Positions 7,678-16,449 of a DNA stretch of 33,898 nucleotides are shown in pieces. Source of the stretch: QYOJ01 sp043810345 (lineage in GTDB: Bacteria > Bacteroidota > Bacteroidia > Bacteroidales > FEN-979); assembly GCA_043810345.1 (NCBI GenBank), contig JBDROF010000066.1:1-33898 (forward strand), written 5' to 3'. A model generated the notes under the pieces. It had not been told where the DNA came from and made no database searches. It saw nothing but the letters and a program-made list of their open reading frames with translations. The first letter of the stretch is position 1, and each line of letters opens with the position of its first letter. The position numbers and the translations under genes are program-made.

Positions 7678-9966
7678 TCACTCCTGCTTATTCGCATATT
7701 GTGCGTCCACTACCGCGATGGTGGTCATATGAACGACCTCCCGTACACTGCATTCCAGCGGGACTACGTGAATGGGCTTGTTGATTCCCATGAGAATAGG
7801 ACCAATCACTTCAGCGCCGCCCAGCTCCTGCATGATCTTATAGGCTGCATTCCCGGAACTTAAATTTGAAAAGATCAGCGCATTGACGTCATGATCGGCG
7901 ATTTTGGAGAAGGGAAATTTGACTTTTCGCATCTCCCTGTTGAGGGCAAAGTTGGCTTGCATCTCCCCATCGATGAGCAGATCCGGATAATTGTCATGAA
8001 GATATCTTGTGGCTTGCCGCACGCGTTCAGGTCCCAGGGCATGTTCCGAAGATTTGATCGAACCGAAGTTGGAAAAGGAGATCATGGCTATGACCGGCTC
8101 AATGTTGAAACGGCGAATCGTTTCGGCCGTCAACAACGCAGTATCAGAGAGCGTTCTCCAGTCGGGATCCAGATTGACCGTGGTATCGGCAAAGAAGAAA
8201 GGCCCTTTTTTATTGACCACGATGTACATCCCTGAAATACGGTTAAGATTCGGTTTCGGACCAATCAACTTCAGGGCCGGACTCATCACGGCGCCATATT
8301 CACTGGTGATCCCTGAAACCATCGCATCGGCCTCCCCGGTCTCTACCATCATGATTCCGAAATAATTCCGGTCGTAGGTCAATTCTAACGCTTCGTCCCT
8401 TGTAATCCCTTTCCGCTGCCGTTTTTGCCAGATCATCTTGGCAAACCGGCCTCTCCGCTCTTCTTCCTCCCGGCTTCTCGGGTCGATGATGGGGACCCCA
8501 TTAAGATCCAGGTTGTTTTCAGAAATAATCTGCTTTATTTGCTCGATTTCTCCCAGCAGAACGGGTTTGGCAATCCCTTCATGAAAGACCTCATTCACCG
8601 CCTTAAGTATTTTCAGATTAGCGCCTTCCGGGAAAACAATCCGCTTGGGATTGAGCTTCGCTTTCTGGGTCACCACCTGTAACAGCTGGTTCTCCTGACC
8701 AAGCCGGCGGCTCAGTTCAGATTTATAGGCTACCCAGTCGGTGATGGGTTTCCGGGCAACTCCTGAATCCATTGCTGCTTTGGCAACAGCCGGCGCTACG
8801 GTGGTAATCAGGCGGAGGTCCAGAGGCTTCGGAATGAAGTACTCCCGGCCGTACACGAGGTTCTTGACATTATAAGCTTCACTGACGCTTTCCGGAACAT
8901 CCTCTTTGGCAAGTTTTGCCAGGGCATCCACGGCAGCTATCTTCATCTCTTCATTGATGCAGGTGGCTCTGACATCCAGGGCTCCTCTGAAAATAAACGG
9001 GAACCCAAGGACATTGTTTACCTGGTTCGGATAATCAGAACGTCCTGTTGCCATGATCACATCCTCGCGGGCATCCAAGGCATCATCATAGGTGATTTCC
9101 GGATCCGGATTGGCCATGGCAAATACAATGGGATTCTTGGCCATGGAACGGACCATCTCTTTGGAAACCACATCTTTGGAAGATAGTCCTATAAATACAT
9201 CAGCTTCATGGATTGCCTCCTTCAGGGTATGGATATCCCGGTCGGTAGCAAAGAGTTGTTTGTATTTGTTCATATCTGTTCTGTCCTTGCGCAATACCCC
9301 TTTGGTGTCAAGCATCACAATATTTTCACTTTTGGCGCCAATGGATACGAGAAGCTTTGTACAGGCAATAGCAGATGCACCGGCACCGTTCACGACAATT
9401 TTGACCTTCTCCCTCTTTTTCCCTGCAATTTCCAATGCATTGATCCAGCCTGCAGCCGTGATGATGGCAGTGCCGTGCTGGTCGTCATGCATGATGGGGA
9501 TCTGAAGCTCTTTTTTTAACCTCTCCTCAATCTCAAAACACTCGGGCGCTTTCACATCTTCCAGGTTAATACCACCGAACGTAACCGAGATCTGCTTGAC
9601 CGTTTCGACAAACTTATCCACCTCCTTTGTTTCGATCTCAATATCGAAGACATCGATGTCTCCAAAGATTTTAAAGAGCAATCCTTTCCCTTCCATGACC
9701 GGTTTGCTGGCATCGGCACCAATGTCCCCCAATCCGAGAACCGCTGTCCCGTTAGAGATCACAGCGACCAGGTTTCCCTTCGAGGTATATTTGTAAATGT
9801 CGTCTGGATCCTTTTCGATCTCCAGACAGGGAAATGCAACCCCGGGAGAGTAAGCCAGGGATAAATCCCGTTGCGTCCGGTGAGGTTTGGTAGGAATGAC
9901 TTCCACTTTTCCGGGTCTACCTTCTGTATGATACCTCAATGCATCTTCTTTTGTAATTTTTGCCAT
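7678..9966 (-). CDS. maeB: NADP-dependent malic enzyme with phosphotransacetylase-like domain
   Basis: A two-domain cytoplasmic enzyme that oxidatively decarboxylates malate to pyruvate and supplies NADPH. Residues of about 15-400 are the malic-enzyme part: GLGDIGADASKPVMEGK, HDDQHGTA (metal/substrate site), the VNGAGASAIA nucleotide-binding loop and ANPDPEI. Residues of about 430-755 are a phosphotransacetylase-like domain (SGITSEYGAVMSPALKLIG and the ending PILMGINKPIHVVP). In the MaeB family this domain is mostly regulatory and binds acetyl-CoA. At 762 residues it is full length. It diverges from the KamA-family gene, and both promoters sit in the shared gap. Confidence 0.96.
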   Translation of the reverse strand: MAKITKEDALRYHTEGRPGKVEVIPTKPHRTQRDLSLAYSPGVAFPCLEIEKDPDDIYKYTSKGNLVAVISNGTAVLGLGDIGADASKPVMEGKGLLFKIFGDIDVFDIEIETKEVDKFVETVKQISVTFGGINLEDVKAPECFEIEERLKKELQIPIMHDDQHGTAIITAAGWINALEIAGKKREKVKIVVNGAGASAIACTKLLVSIGAKSENIVMLDTKGVLRKDRTDMNKYKQLFATDRDIHTLKEAIHEADVFIGLSSKDVVSKEMVRSMAKNPIVFAMANPDPEITYDDALDAREDVIMATGRSDYPNQVNNVLGFPFIFRGALDVRATCINEEMKIAAVDALAKLAKEDVPESVSEAYNVKNLVYGREYFIPKPLDLRLITTVAPAVAKAAMDSGVARKPITDWVAYKSELSRRLGQENQLLQVVTQKAKLNPKRIVFPEGANLKILKAVNEVFHEGIAKPVLLGEIEQIKQIISENNLDLNGVPIIDPRSREEEERRGRFAKMIWQKRQRKGITRDEALELTYDRNYFGIMMVETGEADAMVSGITSEYGAVMSPALKLIGPKPNLNRISGMYIVVNKKGPFFFADTTVNLDPDWRTLSDTALLTAETIRRFNIEPVIAMISFSNFGSIKSSEHALGPERVRQATRYLHDNYPDLLIDGEMQANFALNREMRKVKFPFSKIADHDVNALIFSNLSSGNAAYKIMQELGGAEVIGPILMGINKPIHVVPLECSVREVVHMTTIAVVDAQYANKQE

Positions 9967-9987
9967 GGCTTTATGAGTTTAAGGCTA

Positions 9988-9995
9988 CAAATCTA
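9988..9995 (-). promoter_or_regulatory. -7 box of the malic-enzyme promoter
   Basis: TAGATTTG on the minus strand matches TAnnTTTG perfectly, 22 nt before the ATG at 9966. No convincing -33 element is seen 19-21 nt further upstream. Confidence 0.5.
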
Positions 9996-10042
9996 AAAAT
10001 AATATAGATGTTACACGGTATCTTCGGAAAATCTTTTGACAC

Positions 10043-10073
10043 TTGAGTTTACGGCAGATAATTTGTAACTTCG
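10043..10073 (+). promoter_or_regulatory. Promoter of the KamA-family gene
   Basis: TTG at 10043-10045, a 20-nt spacer and TAACTTCG at 10066-10073 (one mismatch to TAnnTTTG). The predicted start near 10080 would place the upstream TTG codon at 10083 almost at the 5' end, supporting ATG 10122 as the translation start. Confidence 0.6.
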
Positions 10074-10121
10074 CGATCCGTATTGATTTTCCCAACAGAA
10101 TCTTTCAAAACCTTGATAGTT

Positions 10122-11936
10122 ATGGTGGATTACAATAACACCCTGATTGATCTCTCAAAGGATGCCCTGATAGAAGAGATGTGGAACGCGGCTCCAGTGA
10201 TTAAAGGCATTCTGAAGAATTGCGAAGACCCGGAAAGAGCCCGTGATCAATTCTTTCATTACCTGAACGATCTTGAGCGAAGTTATTTTAATATTTATAC
10301 TGAAAAACCGTTTACCCTGCACCAGGTGGAAAAGAACCTGGCCAAGGAGTGTATCCGGGTACTGAAAAATATCATTCGGACAGAAAACGAGAACCTCACC
10401 GGCTTCTCAGCATTCCAGGTGCTGTACAAATTAGCACAAAATCAATCCGATCTCCTTGAGAGCGTGAGAAAGGGATTCCTTGCTGAGTTTCTTTACCTCT
10501 TTCGAGGGGTGCATAGTGACCTGGTCATCACTGATAAAATTGATAGACTGGATACCAGCGGCCGGACAGCAGGAAAAGCCAGGTCGAAGATCCTCGACCG
10601 TTACTCCAGACTTTTGACAAGCAGTTTTTCTAAGATGAAGAGTGGCCTCGATCAGGATATTAGTGAAAAGCGGGTAAAGCTTCGTAACAAGATCATACGT
10701 TATTTCGGGGCCAGTGAAGGCGACTGGTTGAATTACAGGTGGCAGCTCCGGCATGTGATCAAAGATCAGAAAACCCTGCAGCACCTGATCCATCTGGAGG
10801 AAGACGAGATCAGAGGTCTTACACTTGCTAAAAAATACCGGATTCCATTTCACATCACACCCTATTACCTCTCCCTTTTCAACGAGAGAGAAAGGAATAA
10901 ATTCGATGAGGGAATCAGGGCCCAGGTGATCCCCAGTGTAACCTATTGCGAAAACGTAAGGCATAACCAGCGGAATAAGACCGATATGGATTTCATGGGA
11001 GAACGGTCGACAAGCCCCATTGATGCCATTACCAGGCGATATCCACAGGTGGTGATCCTGAAACCGCTCGACACCTGTCCGCAGATATGCGTCTATTGCC
11101 AGCGGAACTGGGAAATAAAGGACATTGATGAAGCAAAAATCACCAGCAAAAAGATAAAGGCTGCCATCGACTGGATCCGGGAAGATAAATACATCACAGA
11201 GGTTCTCATCACCGGGGGAGATCCCATGACATTGAATAACAAGGTCATCCTGCAGATCATTCAATCGGTTGCCGAAATTGACCATGTGGAACGGATCCGG
11301 ATCGGAACCCGTACCCTGGTGACATTACCCTACCGCTGGGATCAGGAATTCATCGATAAACTGGCCAGATATAACCAGCTTGGCAAACGTGAAGTCTGCA
11401 TTATTACTCATTTCGAATACCCACCGGAGATCACCCCGGAGGTTCTGTCTGTCATCCACCGTATTCGTAAGGCCGGAATCAGCATCTATAACCAGCTCGT
11501 ATACACCTATTACAACAGCAAGAAGTATGAGCTTTGCTACATGAGAAGGCTGATAAAGCTCTCCGGGATCGATCCCTACTATACCTTCAATACCAAAGGC
11601 AAAGCCGAGACCATCGATTTCCGGGTACCTATTGCCAGGATCCAGCAGGAACGGAAAGAAGAAGCTCGTTTACAACCGGGGATTGTCAGGACCGATGAAC
11701 CGGTATTTAATGTGCCAAAGCTGGGTAAGTCCCACCTGCGTGCCTGGCAGGATCATGAACCGGTGATGATCACCCCGGCAGGCGAACGTGTTTACCGCTT
11801 CTATCCCTGGGAATCGAGGATCGCAAATGTTGACGACTACCTCTATACAGACGTCTCTATCTACGATTACCTCAAGCGGCTGCACCAGGACGGGGAAGAT
11901 ATCAGTGAATATCAGTCGATTTGGTACTACTACTAA
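10122..11936 (+). CDS. KamA-family radical SAM protein with long N-terminal extension
   Basis: Related to lysine 2,3-aminomutase. The radical-SAM cluster motif is C319-x3-C323-x2-C326 (CPQICVYC), followed by the ITGGDPM SAM-binding segment and FEYPPEITPE. A Lys in VPKLGKS (K533/K536) lies where aminomutases carry the PLP-binding Lys, but the usual Gly-rich PGGGGK sequence is not kept. At 604 residues it is much longer than the roughly 400 of true lysine aminomutases. The first 300 or so residues are a mainly helical extension with no domain I recognise. The substrate is unknown and need not be lysine. ATG 10122 was chosen because the promoter places the transcript start near 10080; a TTG at 10083 is the alternative. 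It stands alone, between a divergent malic enzyme and a convergent secreted-protein gene. Confidence 0.88.
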   Translation: MVDYNNTLIDLSKDALIEEMWNAAPVIKGILKNCEDPERARDQFFHYLNDLERSYFNIYTEKPFTLHQVEKNLAKECIRVLKNIIRTENENLTGFSAFQVLYKLAQNQSDLLESVRKGFLAEFLYLFRGVHSDLVITDKIDRLDTSGRTAGKARSKILDRYSRLLTSSFSKMKSGLDQDISEKRVKLRNKIIRYFGASEGDWLNYRWQLRHVIKDQKTLQHLIHLEEDEIRGLTLAKKYRIPFHITPYYLSLFNERERNKFDEGIRAQVIPSVTYCENVRHNQRNKTDMDFMGERSTSPIDAITRRYPQVVILKPLDTCPQICVYCQRNWEIKDIDEAKITSKKIKAAIDWIREDKYITEVLITGGDPMTLNNKVILQIIQSVAEIDHVERIRIGTRTLVTLPYRWDQEFIDKLARYNQLGKREVCIITHFEYPPEITPEVLSVIHRIRKAGISIYNQLVYTYYNSKKYELCYMRRLIKLSGIDPYYTFNTKGKAETIDFRVPIARIQQERKEEARLQPGIVRTDEPVFNVPKLGKSHLRAWQDHEPVMITPAGERVYRFYPWESRIANVDDYLYTDVSIYDYLKRLHQDGEDISEYQSIWYYY

Positions 11937-12014
11937 GTAGCGAGATAGCGAAGTAGCGAAATGGCGAAATCAATTGGCAGTTGGCAAGTCACAGAGTCAC
12001 CAGTCACCAGTCAC
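11937..12014. repeat. Simple-repeat tract between convergent genes
   Basis: Three runs of short units: GTAGCGAGATAGCGAAG-type 8-mers, a doubled TTGGCA unit, and CAGTCAC repeated. They fill the whole gap between the KamA-family stop and the stop of the minus-strand secreted protein, reaching into its last codon. No hairpin plus U-run terminator is seen. Confidence 0.8.
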
Positions 12015-15000
12015 TTCTGCACCACGACCTTGCCGTATACATTACCTGTCTCGTTCGAAACCTCCAGGATGTAGCTTCCCTGAGGCAGATTTTCCATAGT
12101 TACCGGGAGTATGATCTCGCCATTGACATCGATGTCTTGTACTTCTAACACGGTTACGCCTCCTGTTCCGATCATCCGGATTGTTACCCGCTCGGTTGAT
12201 CGTGACTGCATCCGGACTGTAAAGGATCCTTCATTCGGATTGGGGTAGACAGAGAGCGTCAGTTTCTTTGCCAGCTCATTAATGCCGGTGCAATCCTTGA
12301 AGGTGATGGAGACCTCTCCGGAGCCTTCACAACCCTCCGTGCTGGTGACAATCACCGACCAGGTCTGGCTTCCAAGTCCCACACCGCTGGAATCGACAGT
12401 GATGAACGGGGTGGTCTCGCCGCCCGGGAACCAGAGGTAACTGGCTGCGCCGGCAGTGGTGGAGTTCAGGGTGTAGGTCAGGTGGGCGCAGATGGTCGTA
12501 TCCTGCCCCAGGTTGACTTCGGGTGTAAGGAAGATGGTCAATGTCATTCCGTCCTCCGCCGGATCACAGATACCGGTACTGGTAGCTATCAGTTGCAGTT
12601 CAGCCGATCCGGCAACGATATCCTGTTCTCCCGGGAAGTAGGTCGTATTGAGGGTATGAACATCCAGGAACGTTCCGTCTCCGGAGCTTGCCCAGGTCAG
12701 TTCGCCGTAGTTCGAGGCTGTGGCACCACTCAGCGTATAACCGGCAGAGCATCCGGAAACATCCGGGCCGGCATGGGCTTGAGGGGGAGTTTCAATGGTC
12801 AGTGTCATGTCATCCGTGACCGTCGAACCGGCCTCACCGTAGGCCGTGATGGTAAGGACCACGCTGCCTGCAGCAATATCCTCCGGGCTGGGTAAATACA
12901 CCGGATTGTAGCGTGTCGGATCATCAAAGGTCCCTGTACCGCTGGTGGTCCAGTGCACTGAGTCATAAGAGATGGCGGCGCTCTGAAGCTGATACGAGAT
13001 GCCGGCACAAACCGTTCCATCCGGTCCGGCAGTGGCAGCGGTTTTATATTCCGGCGGGAAGACAATGTAATCGATCCATGCATGATCGTCAAACTGGCTT
13101 GTATTGTCATTCTTCACGTACTCCCATTTGAATACATGAGGTCCTGCCAGCACCGGATATGCATGGTATTCCCATACGTAGTTCCCTGACCATGAGCCCA
13201 CCAGCAGCGAGTCGATGTAAAAGCTAAGTTTATCGAAAAACATTTCGGAAGAGATTTGCCGGTAAAAAGAGATGGTGTCATCGATCAATACATGGTAATT
13301 GATGGCAAGACCGGAGATCTGGTCATCAGTGATGGTTCCGGATCTGGCCGAATAATCTCCTTCCCACTTTACATCCGGATCAATGACCCAACCGGCATCC
13401 CCGTAAAATATCCAGGGGAACTTCTGAAAGTTTCCGGTCTCCCAGTCTTCTACGATCAATCCGATCTCGGCAGTTTTGTATACCTCGTCCATGCCAAGCT
13501 CCCAGGCCGCCACATTATGAAAAACCGTCGCGGATCCGATGGGACATACCTCGCTGATTGTGACAGGGAAAGAGGCATTGACGGATTCTCCGGGGGCCAG
13601 CGTGCCGATATCTACCATGTCATCTATCACCATGACAAACGGGTTGCTGGCTTCCAGCGTGCTGACGACATCCAGCGCATCATATTCTCCCGTATTGCTG
13701 GTCAGGAAATTGATGATGGCTGATTCTCCGGGATCCAACCGGTGGTTGTTATTGCCCGCAGCATCATCGATCGACATCCCCAGAATGGTGACAGCAGGTG
13801 CATGAGCCTCAATGCCAAAATAACTGATGGTGGCGCTGTCGAGGGAGTTCACGGCAGTAACCTGGAAATTGACCAGGTAGCCGTCGGGGATGTATTCCGA
13901 CACCGCAAACTGAAAGGCATCCAGTATGGTGATGGAATCCCCTATGTTAAAATATCCGTAAAATTCCGTACTGTCTTCAAAGGTGATGTAGGGAGAATCG
14001 GTGGAGAGCGTCACCGTGACACTGTCGGCTTCCAGATTCCCGTTATTGACCATCTCAAGGCCAAGAAGGATGGTCTCCCCGAAGTCCATTTTGCCGTTAT
14101 CGTTGCCAACGTTCGTGTCATTGATGAAGTCATCTTTGTAAACCACAAGTGAAGCCGGAATAACCAGCTCAATGGGGGAGACATACGTCATGGCATAGCC
14201 AATCCGGTTATCGGTCCAGCAGGGATAAGCCTTCCCGTTGTAAGCGGTGATGCCCAGGTAGTCGCCGAAATAGCCGTTGGCCATCCCGGGAATGGGGGAG
14301 GGGGTCCAGGAGACATCGCTCACCTTCATCTCCTCCCAGGTCTCCCCGCCATCCTGCGACCACGACATCCAGGTTTCACACTTATTATTGCTTACATTCC
14401 GGTTGTCGTAGTATACAATGCTCAGTTGACCGTTAGCCTGGTCACAGGTTATCCAGGGGAAGTAATGCTGCTTCCCGGAGCCTGCAGCATCCTGGTTAAT
14501 ACGGATCGGTTCCGACCAGGTAGTTCCCTCGTCGTTGGATTTGATCAGGTAGACATCGGATCCGGATCCGGTATTGATACCAGGAACCCCGATGTTGGAC
14601 CACACAATGTAGATGGTCCCCCGGTAAGGGCTGTTGCTGATGTCGCAGGTCATGGAGGGAAAAGAGTTGACCCGCTGGTTCTGTGTTACGCCGGTGGTCC
14701 GGATACCACGGATGTTGTTGAGAGCCCTGAAACCGGGTTCCCAGGAGATGCCGCCGTTCAGTGACCTGGCAAATCCGATCGCTTTTTCATCTCCTGGCCA
14801 GTTATCATATACCCCCCAGGCGGCATACACTTCTCCGTCAGTACCAGTCTTGAAGTTGATCCCCTGGTTATGACTGCCGGCATTGGTTCCTTGGCTGATG
14901 TTGATTCTCGGTTCCCAGGAGGTCCCGTTGGTGATGGATCTGGACACCCGTATCTGGTTGAACTCCATCCACCCATCGTAAAGATACCCGGTATATGGAC

Positions 15001-15640
15001 TCGTCGGACTGTTATCCACCCAGAGATGGTTCTTGTCAAGAATGTTGGACATGCTTCCGTTTGCCACAATCTTAGTGGTCCAGGTAGTGCCGTTATCATC
15101 GGAATAAGCTACCCCCTGTCCGTAACCGGTGGTGATGTATCCGACGAAGTACCTCCCGCTCATGTTGATACAGGCTGCCGGGTCACCATAATTTCCACCT
15201 CCCGGACCATAGATGGATCCACCCCAGGTGAGGCCACCGTCATAAGAATCCAGGTGATCGGCTCCATAGAACGAAGTGGTGTTGGGCCAGTTTCCGGAGT
15301 TGTTGGAGTTGAGGATATGATAAGCATCGTTCGGGTTTACTGCAATCGAATTCTCGCTCTGATGCGACGATTCGGTCGTCACGGGGACATCCGGTGAATC
15401 GTCAACCAGAACCCCGTCGATCAGCACTTTAGTTCCGGTAAATGTGGCCGGAGGTATCGGGGAAAAGGGCTGTACAGGGACCAGACCAAGTTCGGCCATT
15501 TTGCGCCAGTAACCCATGTTATCGATACGTGTATCCGGCTGATATCCCGGAGGAAGGATAAGGTTCTGCTGAGCCGAGGTGACAGGCACGAAGAATAAAA
15601 GTAAACCGGCGAGAGCCAGTAGTGTAAACAACTGTTTCAT
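12011..15640 (-). CDS. Secreted Asp-box propeller protein with type IX sorting domain
   Basis: A 1209-residue exported protein. A signal peptide (core LLALAGLLLFFVPV, cleavage near TSAQQ) is followed by a sialidase-like beta-propeller with six Asp-box/BNR motifs: DSYDGGLTW, SDDNGTTW, SITNGTSW, SLNGGISW, SNDEGTTW and SQDGGETW, within about residues 130-430. Next come CARDB-like Ig segments containing acidic NDTNVGNDNGKMDFGE and DAAGNNNHRLDPGE (possible Ca2+ sites), a jelly-roll-like segment, and three related PKD/Ig-like modules each starting with a Cys (CAGISYQL, CSAGYTLSG, CAHLTYTLN). The C-terminus (SVYPNPNEGSFTV to the end) is a type A sorting domain for secretion through the type IX system and surface anchoring. 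Asp boxes alone do not prove sialidase activity; no catalytic FRIP or Arg triad was identified, so the substrate is unknown. Confidence 0.9.
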   Translation of the reverse strand: MKQLFTLLALAGLLLFFVPVTSAQQNLILPPGYQPDTRIDNMGYWRKMAELGLVPVQPFSPIPPATFTGTKVLIDGVLVDDSPDVPVTTESSHQSENSIAVNPNDAYHILNSNNSGNWPNTTSFYGADHLDSYDGGLTWGGSIYGPGGGNYGDPAACINMSGRYFVGYITTGYGQGVAYSDDNGTTWTTKIVANGSMSNILDKNHLWVDNSPTSPYTGYLYDGWMEFNQIRVSRSITNGTSWEPRINISQGTNAGSHNQGINFKTGTDGEVYAAWGVYDNWPGDEKAIGFARSLNGGISWEPGFRALNNIRGIRTTGVTQNQRVNSFPSMTCDISNSPYRGTIYIVWSNIGVPGINTGSGSDVYLIKSNDEGTTWSEPIRINQDAAGSGKQHYFPWITCDQANGQLSIVYYDNRNVSNNKCETWMSWSQDGGETWEEMKVSDVSWTPSPIPGMANGYFGDYLGITAYNGKAYPCWTDNRIGYAMTYVSPIELVIPASLVVYKDDFINDTNVGNDNGKMDFGETILLGLEMVNNGNLEADSVTVTLSTDSPYITFEDSTEFYGYFNIGDSITILDAFQFAVSEYIPDGYLVNFQVTAVNSLDSATISYFGIEAHAPAVTILGMSIDDAAGNNNHRLDPGESAIINFLTSNTGEYDALDVVSTLEASNPFVMVIDDMVDIGTLAPGESVNASFPVTISEVCPIGSATVFHNVAAWELGMDEVYKTAEIGLIVEDWETGNFQKFPWIFYGDAGWVIDPDVKWEGDYSARSGTITDDQISGLAINYHVLIDDTISFYRQISSEMFFDKLSFYIDSLLVGSWSGNYVWEYHAYPVLAGPHVFKWEYVKNDNTSQFDDHAWIDYIVFPPEYKTAATAGPDGTVCAGISYQLQSAAISYDSVHWTTSGTGTFDDPTRYNPVYLPSPEDIAAGSVVLTITAYGEAGSTVTDDMTLTIETPPQAHAGPDVSGCSAGYTLSGATASNYGELTWASSGDGTFLDVHTLNTTYFPGEQDIVAGSAELQLIATSTGICDPAEDGMTLTIFLTPEVNLGQDTTICAHLTYTLNSTTAGAASYLWFPGGETTPFITVDSSGVGLGSQTWSVIVTSTEGCEGSGEVSITFKDCTGINELAKKLTLSVYPNPNEGSFTVRMQSRSTERVTIRMIGTGGVTVLEVQDIDVNGEIILPVTMENLPQGSYILEVSNETGNVYGKVVVQK

Positions 15641-15680
15641 GATATGAATGATTAAAGGTGATTTAAGGAATCTCCCAGGA

Positions 15681-15688
15681 CAAAGATA
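15681..15688 (-). promoter_or_regulatory. -7 box upstream of the propeller protein
   Basis: TATCTTTG on the minus strand is a perfect TAnnTTTG match, 41 nt before the ATG at 15640. No clear -33 element is visible. Confidence 0.5.
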
Positions 15689-15729
15689 CGCATTATTGAA
15701 AATTAATTATTTAAAATCATTCAAAATAA

Positions 15730-15760
15730 TTGTTCATATCGCAAGTTTGTTATATATTTG
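15730..15760 (+). promoter_or_regulatory. Promoter opening the metal-resistance island
   Basis: TTG at 15730-15732, a 20-nt spacer and a perfect TATATTTG at 15753-15760. The transcript start should lie near 15767, which places the first usable start codon at ATG 15790 rather than the ATG at 15730. Confidence 0.7.
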
Positions 15761-15789
15761 CAGTCTTATACTTTAATTACTTTCACCTT

Positions 15790-16284
15790 ATGCAAACCCG
15801 GATCAGGCAGTTCAGTATCATAATGATAGCTACCTTAATGCTTTTCAGCACTACGGGTGTTGCAATCTATCATCATATCTGCGGATGTCCGTTGCCGGCG
15901 GCCCAGGCTGTTCAGGTGACGGAAAACATGCATGCCTGCTGCCATCAGCCAGAAACTCCGCCTGTTTCAGCGTGTTGCAGTGACTTCGACCATAAAAATT
16001 GTGACGCTGAACAACACGACCGCTGTAAAGATGAGGTAACCTACCTCAAGGCACCGATTATCTCCACGATGCCGGTACAGGAAGTAACTGTTTCTCTGAT
16101 TTCATTTGAGATGCCGCTGCTTCGTCGCTTCCCTTCTCGCAGTGACGATGATGCCGGATTATCCGATGGATCCCTCCGTGTGGAACCCCTTATCCCTTCC
16201 CATGTCTTACCTCCCCGAGCAGGCGGATCCCTGCTAATTCTCCTTCATTCCCTCAAAATTCCCTTCCCGGAAGATATTGCTTAA
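15790..16284 (+). CDS. Cys-rich HYC_CC_PP-like exported protein
   Basis: A 164-residue protein with an N-terminal hydrophobic signal/anchor (FSIIMIATLMLFSTTGVAI) and eight Cys in the next 50 residues: YHHICGC (C31, C33), CC 50/51 followed by HQPETPP, CC 62/63, C71 and C79, with interspersed His. The order of His-x-Cys, Cys-Cys and Pro-Pro resembles the Bacteroidota HYC_CC_PP family, whose function is not established. It heads the island and has its own promoter, so a periplasmic metal-binding or sensing role is a reasonable inference. The C-terminal half (LPPRAGGSLLILLHSL) lacks obvious motifs. ATG 15790 was preferred over the ATG at 15730 because the promoter overlaps the latter. Confidence 0.75.
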   Translation: MQTRIRQFSIIMIATLMLFSTTGVAIYHHICGCPLPAAQAVQVTENMHACCHQPETPPVSACCSDFDHKNCDAEQHDRCKDEVTYLKAPIISTMPVQEVTVSLISFEMPLLRRFPSRSDDDAGLSDGSLRVEPLIPSHVLPPRAGGSLLILLHSLKIPFPEDIA

Positions 16285-16285
16285 A

Positions 16286-16308
16286 TCACACTGAATTGTT
16301 CGGTGTGA
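16286..16308 (+). other. Hairpin directly after the Cys-rich gene
   Basis: TCACACTGAA (16286-16295) pairs with TTCGGTGTGA (16299-16308) across a 3-nt loop, with one G-U pair, two bases after the stop codon. There is no U-run, so it may be an attenuator or mRNA-stabilising structure rather than a full terminator. Confidence 0.5.
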
Positions 16309-16404
16309 CCCCTTTGTCGCCTTCGTGCCATCCTTTGCGCGCCTTCGCGGTTGAAAAATTTTTACCACAAAGGCGAAAAAGTGCACACAAAGGCGAAGAA
16401 GGAA
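16309..16404. repeat. CTTTGCGCC/CACAAAGGCG inverted repeat tract
   Basis: CCTTTGTCGCCTTCGTGCC and CCTTTGCGCGCCTTCGCGG, then in the opposite sense ACCACAAAGGCGAAAAAG and CACAAAGGCGAAGAAGG, around an AT-rich centre. This intergenic repeat style is familiar from Bacteroidota genomes. It lies between the Cys-rich gene and RND pump 1 and could fold into an imperfect long hairpin. No gene is seen here. Confidence 0.7.
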
Positions 16405-16449
16405 GAATTTACAACATCATTGATTGTTATCTGAAAATTTCATTACGCG

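Noticed and set aside
10083..10121. TTG 10083 as start of the KamA-family gene
   Set aside because: It lies within a few bases of the predicted transcript start; ATG 10122 is better placed.
10431..11285. 284-codon open frame on the minus strand
   Set aside because: Lies wholly antisense inside the KamA-family gene, shows no protein motif, and has no promoter.
14870..15397. 175-codon plus-strand frame, with similar ones at 12482 and 13256
   Set aside because: Antisense shadows of the propeller gene, Gly/Arg-rich without motifs; the minus-strand protein explains the sequence.
16309..16404. Possible tRNA or structured ncRNA
   Set aside because: The inverted repeats do not form a cloverleaf, and no anticodon or T-loop sequence is present.
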